Source: Heliopora coerulea (taxonomy: Eukaryota; Cnidaria; Anthozoa; Scleralcyonacea; Helioporidae). From it: DNA of 64,000 nucleotides. The notes below the pieces were generated by a model. That model saw nothing but the letters and a program-made list of their open reading frames with translations, ran no database searches and was not told where the DNA came from. The stretch covers positions 186,001 through 250,000 of the forward strand of contig JASJOG010000348.1 of assembly GCA_030142905.1 (NCBI GenBank). Reading direction: 5' to 3'. The translations under genes and the position numbers were made by a program. Positions 1 to 11,358 of this stretch are shown one piece after another (position 1 is the stretch's first letter; the number at the start of each line of letters is the position of its first letter).

Positions 1-2562
1 ATTGTAAAAGTAACTGTAAAACCGATAAAAGGAGCTTTCATGGGACATTTGCTTTCGAAATTTAGTAACAAATTGTAGTTTATTGATCAGTAAATTTGCA
101 AAACGGAAATGGAAGTTTATCCTTTATTCAGTTTCCCCACCGCAGTCAAAGATGGACGAACTCTCTAAGTGTTTCCGAAAAGGATGTTTCTCTATTATCG
201 TAAATTCCAGATGTTCATTCGTTGCATTGCCACCTACAACCAATGTCGTAAATATTTCATTTGTTGAAACGCAGATATTCCACAGTAACCATCTTAGAAT
301 TCTGGACCCGCACGAACAAATGTATATCAACGATGATTAAAATTTAAGATTGTTGAAGAGTGCACGTCTAGCAGTCAGCATAATATAAGAATACTCTTGC
401 GTGTTCTCTTATCCCCCAACAGCTCCAAAAGTAGCGCACATCTTAAGTGGTGTTTGCAAGTGATGTCAAAACGGCCTGGTTGGAGGGCAAGTGTAAAGTT
501 CCGACACTCAGCGAAGCAAATAATTATTGTAAATAGCTTTGTCTTTGAGGATTAACTCTCAACAGATTGATGCATGAAAATCTTCAATAAGACTCTTTAT
601 TGTAAGCACTTCCCATTGTGAAGAGACAGGAACACAAAGTAGTAGCCAAGTAATGGTCCCTCGGAATAGGTCGAAAAAGACTTCTATCTATCGCGAGGGA
701 CTGTGAGAGCCAGAGAACCCTTCTACCCATTCTCCAATGAGAATGCTTGTTTTGACGAAGGAATTTAAACCTATCGTAGTTTCCCTCAAGAATTCTCCTT
801 CTTGCTAAAGTCCTTTACGGCCTGTTAAGCTCATGGTTTATTGGAGAGTTTTCTGTTAATGTTTTGCTATTTACTCCATTTTGTTTAAACTCATCAAATT
901 GTTACTCAGGACTTCGGAGGCTAAAGGAAAATGCGGGGACGATGAAAATTAAAACTCACAGTACATCAGTCAAACTTGTGGTGTACTTTAATTGGAGTCC
1001 ACCGTCAAGACCGTTAACTTTTTTTGTCTGGATACTTTGACTACGTAGCGTCCACGAAAGAGTTCTGTAGAATCGTTTCGAACTAGTAATATTTCGATCT
1101 GCCTCAAGTGTACGGTGAACTGACGCATTTTAATAATTTGATTTAATTCGTAATTAATTTTAAAAATACTCGATTAGGATTGGCTGAGTTGTTACAGGAA
1201 TTCTTTAATTGCAGAGAAAGTATGCGAACTTGTTTCTACTCTGACAAAAAGGTATTCAGCTTCGTGTCCATTTAATCATTGTATTTACGGTTTAAATTGG
1301 TCGACAAACTTTAAGAAATAGGATAAGTTGAATGTTTGTGTTTCAGTTAGATGGATTAGCCGAGCTCTCCCGCCGTAGCAATTCCATTCACGCTTCAAGA
1401 ACGGGAAGATCGATATCGGTATAATGCCTGCTCCAATACTTTTATAGTGGAATACTGCAATTGCTAAAGATGGGTGCTAAATATTATGATGATGAAAGCT
1501 AAAGGTTAATTTTAATGAACCAGTGTGCAGGAGTGGGGAGTGTAACTGATAACAAATTCTTGTTCTGTGGGATTCGTGAACACTAAGAGGAAGCTGAGGC
1601 AGGCTAGAACGAAGGCGTCATGAATAAATTTTGAGTTTAGGTTTTGACATTTGAATAAAACCACCTATCACTAAAGTTGTCTTTAGTTCTGATGTACTTT
1701 TTCGTTGTCTTAAACGCTTTTTTTCCTCGTTCTTTTGAAGACTTCTTTTTTGATCTATTGAACGCTTCTCTCTCGTTCTCCTAAAGCGACTGTAGTCAAT
1801 TGGTTAACTTTGCCCGTTAAAGACAACCGTCACAGATAACTAATTCTTACATTCTTAGCATTAATTTCGTGGTGAATACGGAGTTGCTGATTTCGCTATC
1901 GTCGTATAGAAAAATTATTTTATTCTCTTTGTTTTCGATGAGAAGTTCTACGTCAGTATTCATTTTAAGTGTAAACCTTCATATGGACCGAACACTCAAA
2001 TTCGTTTATATAGAGTTAACTTGATTTGCATTGGTTTAAGTCGAAGTGAACTTGGACCTGAGTAAGAAGCCTAAAGCCGTGACACAAGAGAGTTGGTAAT
2101 ACGTAAACAGTCGTTGACCAGTGTTGGTGAATCTAACAGAATGATAAAATAGAGATGAACTGCTACTTCCCGATGATATTGTATTGAGAGGGGACAGAAT
2201 CAGAGGAAGCCGTCTTGACTGTCAGTTTTAATAACTGACTGTTATTATTCCAAAGACAAATAAAAGATTACGTCTAGTACCACGTAGGAAAAGAACAGAT
2301 GAGATATTCTGAAACCGGAATGAACTTGACGGTGGTCATTTGGGTTCTAATGTGCTGTAATTCATATTGATGAACTAGTCGTTTACCATCAGAAATACCA
2401 TCTCCTGTCTTTTTAAAGCTCCAAGGGAACTACTCAATCTCTTCGAACATTTATAATTAGAATTTCTTTGTGAAGACGTAGTAGTTTTTAGGGAGTTAAG
2501 TAAGCGTTCCGTTCCAAACAACGTAATATGGAAGTCCTAGTATTGATGAAAGCATCCACACA
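1..2562. repeat. 2.56-kb tandem repeat, unit A
   Basis: The sequence beginning attgtaaaagtaactg at position 1 recurs at 2563, and the whole unit can be followed line by line with scattered substitutions, giving a period of 2,562 bases. A short frame at 83-340 is conserved between units A and B, but it is broken or changed in the later copies and looks non-coding. I see no recognisable RNA gene, LTR or transposase in the unit. The unit is about 62% A+T. It is cut at the left by the window edge, so the array may extend further. Confidence 0.92.
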
Positions 2563-4069
2563 ATTGTAAAAGTAACTGTAAAACCGATAAAAGGAGCTTT
2601 CATGGGACATTTGCTTTCGAAATTTAGTAACAAATTGTAGTTTATTGATCAGTAAATTTGCAAAACGGAAATGGAAGTTTATCCTTTATTCAGTTTCCCC
2701 ACCGCAGTCAAAGATGGACGAACTCTCTAAGTGTTTCCGAAAAGGATGTTTCTCTATTATCGTAAATTCCAGATGTTCATTCGTTGCATTGCCACCTACA
2801 ACCAATGTCGTAAATATTTCATTTGTTGAAACGCAGACATTCCACAGTAACCATCTTAGAATTCTGGACCCGCACGAACAAATGTATATCAACGATGATT
2901 AAAATTTAAGATTGTTGAAGAGTGCATGTCTCGCAGTCAGCATAATATAAGAATACTCTTGCGTGTTCTCTTCTCCTCAACAGCTCCAAAAGTAGCGCAC
3001 ATCTTAAGTGGTGTTTGCAAGTGATGTCAAAGAGATCTGGTTGAAGGGCAACTGCAAAGTTGTGACGCTCAGATAATTAATCTAAATAGCTTTTCCACTT
3101 TGTGAAGAGACAGGAACACAAAGTACTACCCAAGTAATGGACCCTTGGAATATATAGAAATAGACTTCTATCTATCTCGAGGACTGTGTGAGCCACAGAG
3201 CCCTTCTATCCATTCTCCAATGAGAATGCTTGTTTCGACGAAGGAATTTAAACCTATCGTAGTTTCCCCTAAGATTTCGCCTTCTTGCTGATGTTCTTTA
3301 CGACCTGTTAACCCAAAGACAACGTTAACTTAAAGTTCATAGTTCCACATTATAAGCCCATTGCTTACTGTAAAGAGTTTTCCGTTAATTTTTGCTCTTT
3401 ACCCCATTTTGTTTTTGAACTGATTAAGTGGTCATGCAGGACTTTGGAAGTTCAAGGTGAATGCGGGCACGATGAAAATTAAAACTCACTTTTACTGGAG
3501 TCCACCGTCAAGACCGTTAAATTTTTTTGTCTTGACGCTTTGAGTTCGCATCGTCCACAAGAGAGTTCTGTATAAAATCGTTTCAAACAAGTAATATTTC
3601 TATCTGCCTCAAGTTCCTTGATGGCGGTGTGCTGACACATTTTAATGATTGGATTTAATTTGTAATTAATTATAAAAACACTCGATTAGGATTGGCTGAG
3701 TTGTTACAGGGATTCTTTAATTGCAAAGAAAGTATGTGAACTTGTTTCTACTCTGACAAAAAGGTATTCAGCTATTTTCCTTTAATGATCGTATTTACAG
3801 TTTAAAATTGGTAGACAAACTTTAAGAACTAGGGTAAGTAGAATGTTTGTGTTTCAGTTAGATGGTTTAGCTGAGCGGTCACGCCATAGCAATTAAATTC
3901 ACGCTTCAAGAACTGGAAGATCGATATCGGCATAATGCCTGACCCAATACTTTTGTGGTGGAATACTGCAATTCCTAAAGACGGGTGGTAAATATTATGA
4001 TGATGAAAGCTAAAAGTTAATGTTGGTGAACCACTGTGCAGAAGTTGGGAGTCTAACAGATAACTGATT

Positions 4070-4382
4070 TATATGAAGAGAGGATTTTGATACGATCATA
4101 ATCATACATACGAAAACTCCGACTGCCCCAGCCGGGAATCGAACCCAAGGTCTCCGAATCTACGTATCGGCGCTCTGACCACTGAGGTACTGAGACACGG
4201 CCAGGACAGTCAGAAATTTTCATATATATGAAATATTCATGTATATATATATATATTATATTCATGAAAATTTCTGACTGTCCTGGCCGTGTCTCAGTAG
4301 CTCAGTGGTCAAAGCGCCGATACGTAGATTCGGAGACATTGGGTTCGATTCCCGGCTGGGGCAGTCGGAGTTTTCGTATGTA
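4070..4382. mobile_element. tRNA-headed SINE, head-to-head inverted dimer
   Basis: Two copies of a tRNA-like sequence face away from each other across an AT-rich centre. The right copy (plus strand, about 4285-4370) has box A TAGCTCAGTGG and box B GGTTCGATTCC; the left copy is its reverse complement. The left copy has a longer 3' tail (gaagagaggattttgatacg in plus orientation). The element is flanked by a perfect 12-base duplication AGATAACTGATT (4058-4069 and 4383-4394), and the uninterrupted site is present in unit A at about 1550. The anticodon-loop position before the anticodon is C, not T, so this is a tRNA-derived SINE and not a working tRNA gene. Confidence 0.85.
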
Positions 4383-5210
4383 AGATAACTGATTCTTGTT
4401 CTGGAGGATTCGTGAACTAGCAGGAAGCTGAGGCGGGCTAGAACGAAAGCGTCAATGAATAAATTTTCAGCTTAAGTTTTGAAATTTGCATGAAATCGCC
4501 AGTCAGTAAAGTTGTCTTTAATCCTGATGTTCTTTTTCGTTCTCTTAAACGCTTTTTTTTCTCGTTCTTTTGAAGGCTTCTTTGTCGATCTATTGAATGC
4601 TTCTCTCTCGTTCTATTAAAGCGACACTTGTCAATTGGTTAACTTTGCCCGTTAAAGACAACCGTCACAGGTAACTAATTCTTACGTTCTTAGCATTAAT
4701 TTCGTGGTGAATACGGAGTTGCTGATTTCGCTATCATGGTATAGAAAAATTATTTTATTCTCTTTGTTTTCGATGAGAAGTTCTACGTCAGTATTCATTT
4801 TAACTGTAAACCTTGATATGGACCGAACACTCAATTCATTTGTATTGAGTTAACCTGATTTGCATTGATTTAAGTCGATGTGAACTTCGAGCTGAGTAAG
4901 AAGCCTAAAGCCGTGACACAAGAGAGTTGGTAATACGTAAACAATCGTTGACCAGTGTTGGTGAATCTAACAGAATGATAAAATAGAGATGAACTGCAAC
5001 TACCCGACAATATCGTATTGAGAGGGACAGAATCAGAGGAAGTCGTCTTGGCTGTCAGTTTTAATAACTGACTGTCATTATTCCAAAGACAAATAACAGA
5101 TTACATGGAGTACCACGTAGAAAAAGAACAGATGAGATATTCCGAAACCGGAATGAACTTGACGGTGGTCATTTGGGTTCTAATGTGCTGCAATTTATAC
5201 TCATGAACTA

Positions 5211-5433
5211 TTTAAGAGGAACGTTGAGAGCTTGGATATATTGTGGTAGATGAACGATCTTCAAGCTCAATACTCAGAAAATGATTTCTGAGCCCCAGAC
5301 GGGGATTGAACCCGCAACCTTCTGACGACCGGTTAGACGCTCTAACCGGTCATCAGAAGGTTGCGGGTTCGATCCCCGTCTGGGGCTCAGAAATCATTTT
5401 CTGAGTATTGACCTTGAAGATCGTTCATCTACC
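5211..5433. mobile_element. Second tRNA-headed SINE inverted dimer, different tRNA family
   Basis: A near-perfect palindrome (5245-5433) contains a tRNA 3' half with box B GGTTCGATCCCC on the plus strand and the same sequence inverted on the left. A short unpaired tail lies at 5211-5244. The flanks are a perfect 12-base duplication ACTCATGAACTA (5199-5210 and 5434-5445), and the empty site is visible in unit A near 2370. The architecture matches the dimer at 4070-4382, although the two sequences are unrelated beyond box B. Confidence 0.83.
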
Positions 5434-5545
5434 ACTCATGAACTAGTCGTTTACCATTAGAAATACCCTCTCCCGTCTTTTTAAATCTCCAGGGGAACTA
5501 CACAATCTCTTCGAACATTTATAGTTAGAATTCCTTTGTGAAGAC

Positions 5546-6372
5546 GTAGTAGTTATCGTTGAATAAAGGTCAATTGCACTTGAATGTGTTGATGTCTATT
5601 CCGCCATTTTGAAATCGCCGTTCGGCCAGCATGCTGTTCCAGCTATTTTGCCACCTTAAGGAGAATGAACAGAATTCTATTTTGTCTACTCCTAAATCGA
5701 ATTAGGTCCCAAACCTACCCAATGACCTCTATTCTGCGCGTGTTTATTTTGTAATGATGTGAAAAGAATGAGTTTTTAGGCTCATTTCAAAACTCGAAAT
5801 TTTCGTGAGCCAAACTACCGAACCAAATGAAAAGAAGGTAAATCTTTTGTTTTGGTTCATTAGTGTTTGGTATTTGGTTCATGAAAAACCCGACGTTCGA
5901 AACAAGCCCACAAAATGCTCACCTCAGTTTCATGGTTTCTTGGCAAACATTACAAATACACCTTTTGCTTTTCGTTACCAGAAAATTTACTATCATTAAC
6001 GCCAACATCAAACTTATTAACACGAAAATGCATTCAATTTATTCAATCAACATTCACTGGCGTAGATACGCAACCATTTGTATCAAAGGGCTTTCCATAG
6101 CGCCAACAGACAACCATTAACACCTTTCTACTGTACATCAGGGAAAATAAAATTTCAATTACGCAAGAGAAATATCTTACGTAATTGAATTTTTATTATC
6201 CGTAATGTATAGTAGAATGGTGTTAATGGTCGTCTTTTGGCGCTATAGAATGCCCTTCGATGTAAATGGTTGCGTATTTACACCAGCGAAAAATGATTGA
6301 ATAAAATAGATGTATTTTTACGTTAATGAGTTTGAGGTTGGCGTTAATGATAGCACATTTTCTGATAATGTA
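5546..6372. repeat. Shared right flank of the 2.56-kb array, copy 1
   Basis: Starting at tatcgttgaataaaggtc, this segment is homologous to 39605-40411, which also sits directly after the last 2.56-kb unit of the second array. Homology ends in both places at about ttctgataatg, and the sequences after it (6373 and 40412) are unrelated. It contains the foldback at 5969-6372. Short open frames here match those of the other copy but carry no domain I recognise. Confidence 0.88.
5969..6372. mobile_element. Foldback element (~400 bp palindrome), copy 1
   Basis: The left arm begins near cgttaccagaaaat and the right arm ends near attttctgataatg. Inside are paired blocks such as gcgtagatacgcaacc against ggttgcgtatttacacc, and ccattaacacc against ggtgttaatgg. 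The arms meet near 6165-6190 (acgcaagagaaatatcttacgt). The arms have diverged, so it is not recent. No transposase frame is visible; it looks like a non-autonomous foldback element. Confidence 0.78.
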
Positions 6373-7419
6373 CAATAAAATGTGTAATATCTCTTGCGAT
6401 CTTGATGCTTGTCAATCTTTTCGTTCTCTTTTGTCTGGATCATTTTGCCGAACAGCGCCTTCTTTTTCTTCTTCCTCTTTTCCCTCTTCTTCTACTTCTT
6501 CGTCTTCTTCTGTGGAGAGCAAAGTACCACGACACCTACTTTCGAGTAAAGTCGCCACAAGTGAAGTAATTACCTCAAAACACTATTCATTTCTCTGGAC
6601 GACTATGAATTGTTTAATTACCAGGCAGGTGAAGTTTTGATATTTTGTACTCCACCACCCTTCACGTTCTCATCCTTCGCAATACCCTGAGAGAGTGACA
6701 AAACTGAGCGTGGTATACGAGACTTTTACAAAAAGCGGAAACTACTTGATACAACAATGCTAAGCAACATTACAACTTCAGCTATTTGAATACATGGATT
6801 TCAATTTGGAAAGATTAAGTTGTGCATCCTCTTACATAATTTTGTACTCAGCAGGCGCACTTGAAGTACATCGACATGAAGTATCTTGGGTCACCTATGT
6901 TGTGGTTACAAAGCCGGTATATTATGCTAAGGCGTAGAGGGTTGAATCAAATGTACTGATCTGCCAAGTTTGACGTGGTTCAAATATTTACGTTCGAAAA
7001 AGTTTCTTTTACAATGTGCTACTGAAATGCTTGAGGTAACAATTTCAGTGTTAAAGAACAGCAAGAAAAGTCTACTAAAGGCTGACTGACTATTTGACTG
7101 TTTCAGCTCATCTCTTGGTTTATATGTGACGAACCTAAACTTGAAGTAGATGAACGATTGCGCCTAATGTTGCCAAGTTAAACAAAGTCCAGCTTCAACG
7201 TCTGAGGAAGTTGAGACAGATGTATAAGCAATTGACAGCTGAACCTAGATGAACTAAATTTAAAACAAAATTTTCAAGACTAACCTAAAGGGAGATCACA
7301 ACTTGTCAAAAAGATTTGAAAATCCCTTAAATAGATTGGTTTGTGAAGTCAGTAAACAAACGTAAGTTAGCGAGCTCTATCATCTAGCCATGTGACTCTC
7401 AAGAAAACCAAAGATTGAA
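6373..7419. other. Intergenic region 3' of the TRPA gene; possible acidic coding remnant
   Basis: No convincing gene. On the minus strand, about 6409-6520 reads as an acidic stretch dominated by Glu with a few Lys before a stop codon, which is compositionally like a coding exon of a charged protein. The plus-strand frame over the same bases is serine-rich because it is the complement of GAA/GAG codons. I could not place splice sites for it. The rest is anonymous AT-rich DNA and would hold the TRPA 3' untranslated region. Confidence 0.4.
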
Positions 7420-7758
7420 CTACTGGTCTTGGCTTTGTGTCGGCGCCTGCTGTGTATCCTCGTTTTCAACAATGTTCATATTCTTTGATAGATTTGACAA
7501 AAATGTTTTCATATTTCCCATGCTCTCCTCCATTTTTCCCATGCTCTCCTCCATTTTTCCCAGCCTTGATAATATCTTTTGGGTTTCGTCAACGTCGTCG
7601 ACCTTTTTGTCAGTGTAAACTTTATCGAAAAGCTTGACCAACCATGACTTCTTCTTTTTTTCATTCTGCTCGTTAACTTTCAAGGGGTCGGAAACGTCAT
7701 GAAGTTTCATGCAACGTAGATGCAGCAATGAACTTTGCAAAGTTACAATCAGAGAAGC
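7420..7758 (-). CDS. TRPA-like gene, last coding exon (C-terminal tail)
   Basis: Acceptor acttcatgaag|GCTTCT; stop codon at 7420-7422. Encodes 112 residues, with an amphipathic start ([18 protein letters not shown]) and a charged, coiled-coil-like tail. A perfect 21-base tandem duplication encodes GKMEESM twice, followed by a diverged third unit GNMKTFL. Confidence 0.85.
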   Translation of the reverse strand, partial: ASLIVTLQSSLLHLRCMKLHDVSDPLKVNEQNEKKKKSWLVKLFDKVYTDKKVDDVDETQKILSRLGKMEESMGKMEESMGNMKTFLSNLSKNMNIVENEDTQQAPTQSQDQ

Positions 7759-10236
7759 CTTCATGAAGTCAGAGTAAAAGTAAACAGGTTTAGAGAAAGC
7801 CGGAAAATGAATAATCAAGAGGCCAGAATTTGGCGCCTCCTACATTTAGCACCCAGGGACTACCGTCCTCCTTTGCTCGCCCTCATTAGAACACTGATAA
7901 TTAGTATATGAGCAAACCATGGTGAACAAATCTTCAACCATGTAAATAATAGAATAAAACTGCCTTGAGTTTAGTTTCAATTTCATTCCACTATGGTTTA
8001 CGGTACGACAGCATTTAGGGAATTTAACATGACGAAAGGTCTACGAAACTGATTGGCAACAAGTGCTGGAAATAGGGATTTGCTTTCTAGCTTATGGGGA
8101 AATTTAGAGACTAAACGTACCTCCTTGAACAAAAGAAACCGAAGTAACCGTAGTATTACTGTAGTAGTTGGTCGGTATCACCAGTGGCAAAGCTAAACAG
8201 CAACCAGCGATGCTATGGAAATTTGACATTACCTAAGCATCGCAACAAGTCATGCAATGCAAATTTAAAATGAACTACGATATTCAGGTATAAAACCATA
8301 TACCTCCAACAATGCGATGGTTACTATTTAAAAATGCAGCAATCAGTGATCAAAGTAATGGTATCTAAGTTGCAACAACATAACGTTATAGCATGTGTTT
8401 TGGTTGATGTCCAAATATTGTACATGATTTTATATTTACATGGCATGATCCTGTATCTTTGCATCGATAATCTTAAATTTGCAAAGCATGACCGGTCTCT
8501 ATGCTTAGCTTGGCCACTGGGTATCACTCAACGTACCTTGTAGTAACGCTTCTCTTCCTTAGACCGTTTCATAATTTCAGCTGTATCGCCCACCGCAAGT
8601 CCAATGAGCAGGTTCATTATGGCAAAAGTCATAATAATGAGAAAACAGAACAGAAAAAGTCTCTCAAGGAAATAATGGGGACCTTCGCCTTTTTCCAAGA
8701 ATACTCCACGATAATCGATCTCACCAATCATCATCACTGAGGTTGTCAACATTGAATTGAAAACCTCTCGAAAGCCTTCATCTTTTGTCATCAACACGTA
8801 AAATGCCATCGAGAAGGCAAAAATGAATAAAATTACCATGGGCAATACCTAGAACGGGAAAACACTATTGTCTACTTTTAACTGGATTAGAATTCCGCAA
8901 AATTCTGTATGAAAACATTGTACCATGGGATCTTAAAATGCTACATCAAATGCGAGAGGTGGTATTTAATAAGTCTTTTATGGCAAATTTCGAAACAAAT
9001 AAAAATTGATAATTTTAAATGAAGGACCCTATAATGTTTAGCAATGTCAACGGAGTCATTGCTCGGGAGTATACTTTAGAATAGGGTTTATGTGAAGCGA
9101 ACTAGAATGAGTGGGTTTCCCAGCCTGAAGAAGGTCTCCTTGGTTTCGACTTGGTTGGACATAAGGAAACAGGGAATCTAAGCGTTATTTTTTCATCGTT
9201 ATTTTCTCAATTACGAAAATTTCACACGTCACTTAACACGTAAAATGCATGGAATTGGAACATTTTCATGGATGAAATTTTCATTTCAGATGTGAAATGT
9301 GAACATTTTCATTTATGAAGTACCAGACTCACATGTGAAATGAACTAATTCAAAAATTTCTCATGTGAAATGTTGCAGTTCGAAACAATGAAAATTAATG
9401 TCACATATGAAATTATCATCTCACATATGGAATTGAAACGATTCACATACGAAATATTATTTTCATATGTGCAATTGCATGTGAAATTAACATTGCATGG
9501 GTATATTTAACACATGTTAAATATACCTATGTTTTCGCACACGTACACGTGCAAATACTAGTGCAGATTTGTAACCATATGCATCACTCTACGAGTGAAA
9601 GAGTCTGCATGCAGAATCTGTGTTGTGATAGTATGAATGTATACACCTTCACATAAGTTGAACTCACTTTTAAAAAAGACGTAAACACCTTCTTTGCCAT
9701 GATTATGTAAATTCCGAAAAGCGACAATCTTTTGAAAAACCAGATAAAATTGATCCAGGCCAACAATACTGCTATAGCTCCCGCTTCTGTTTGGGCCTTT
9801 GTTTTGTCCTTAGTCAGAGGAATTAGGTAGAAAGTAGCTGATACATACATCGTCCATTCCAAGTAGTTATTTGGGTCAAAAAAGTAGTCCTTCCAACTAA
9901 ATCTTATCTGAAAAGACAGTTGCAATATGTGGAAAAGGATCAGACAGGTATTTGTGCTAGTATCGCCGTGAACGGGGAAGACAGAAATATTCACATGTAC
10001 GTATAAATGTGTTGTATGTGTACTGGTAGATATATATGTATAAATGTATGTTTGTATTTATGTATATACATATGTTCATAAATACAAATATATACATGTA
10101 TGTAAATAAATATTAATATACATATACATATATGTATATATTCACATATACATGCATATATAGATATATATAAATGTATATATATATACGTTATATATAT
10201 ACGTTATATATATATATATATATACATGTATATACG

Positions 10237-10276
<40 letters not shown>

Positions 10277-11311
10277 GTTACATATATATATATATGTATA
10301 TATATATGTACATATATAACGTATAATATAGACAAATATATCTTGAGTGAAACCATATACAGGCAGAGTGCTCGATACCGAAGTAGAGCAAAATATGATA
10401 GAAGTGAGAGACAAAACTCGGACTAGTTCATAGAACTTTTTGATCACGACAAATTTGTTTCGTATGGCAAGCTAAGTTTGCCACACTCGTCAGGTGATAA
10501 TCGCGTTCGTAGTGTCATGCCAGAGAACTTGATTACTTAAATGAAATATAGCGTCATAGACTAAATAGGTGTCAGTTTACAATAGTGTTTACAGTAGAGT
10601 TATTGGTTGTTTAATAGAAATATCTTTCTGTGTCTGCATGTAGTTATAAGTTCATTTCTTTTGTTGAGTGAGCCCAATTTCGGGTGGTAAATAATTAAAA
10701 TTTTTTCATGGAGGCAAAGGTTACTACGTTTTGTTTTGTTAGAATAAGCCTTACATTTCCTGAGGATTTTCCATTTGATTGAGTATGGGACATTTGATTC
10801 TTTTCAAGACCAGATGTATTTGTTAAGTTCTGTTGCGTGTTTCTTGTTCGTATCTTTGAATGAACTGCGGTGGTTATTGAACCTGGTTTTGAATCTGCCT
10901 GCAGTGAGTCCAACGTACGTTTGAATTTCGTTGTTGTCTTCTCTGGTTACCGTCGCTTGGTAAACGATACTTTCTTCTAGGCATTTTCCAGACAAAGGAC
11001 AGGAAACTTTCTGTCGGCAGTTACACTCTCGGTTTTCGATGTTGTCCGTTGTGGTTGTTTGCTGCGCTTTCGTGAGTAGAGATTTGTTGTGGGCAGAGAT
11101 TATGTTGTGGAAGTTTGGCATGCAGCCGTAACTGAGTTTCAGGGTGTTTCTGTTAAGGATTTTGTGCATTGGATGGTCTGGTGGGAAGCATTCGTTGATG
11201 ATTTTTAGAAATTTGTGGCCTATATTTGTTGCTGCGTTGGAGTTGTATGGCGCATTAAACCATATGACGCGTCTGGTTCTTGAACGCTTGTAATATATAT
11301 ATATATATATA

Positions 11312-11358
<47 letters not shown>

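Larger units (their letters stand above)
2563..5553. repeat. 2.56-kb tandem repeat, unit B, with two SINE insertions
   Basis: Second copy of the 2.56-kb unit, clearly homologous to unit A throughout. It contains two insertions absent from unit A, at 4070-4382 and 5211-5433, both palindromic tRNA-headed elements flanked by 12-base duplications. Homology to unit A stops at about 5550, after the bases gtagtagtt, where a different flank begins. The same transition occurs at about 39605. Confidence 0.92.

Noticed and set aside
83..340. 85-codon frame conserved between units A and B of the tandem repeat
   Set aside because: Both strands are open over the same bases, and units C-F carry changes that alter or break it. 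The conservation is explained by recent duplication of the DNA.
4285..4370. Possible functional tRNA gene
   Set aside because: Boxes A and B are good, but the anticodon loop lacks the universal T before the anticodon, the acceptor stem does not pair well, and the sequence is embedded in a duplicated, palindromic mobile element.
1..5553. Ribosomal DNA intergenic spacer or histone/5S cluster
   Set aside because: No 18S, 28S, 5S, snRNA or histone sequence could be recognised in the 2.56-kb unit.
9215..9560. CRISPR-like array of short palindromic repeats
   Set aside because: Repeats are degenerate and irregularly spaced, the genome is clearly animal with spliced genes, and no cas-like gene is present.
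10142..10447. 101-codon minus-strand frame rich in Tyr and Ile
   Set aside because: It is a translation of a TA microsatellite.
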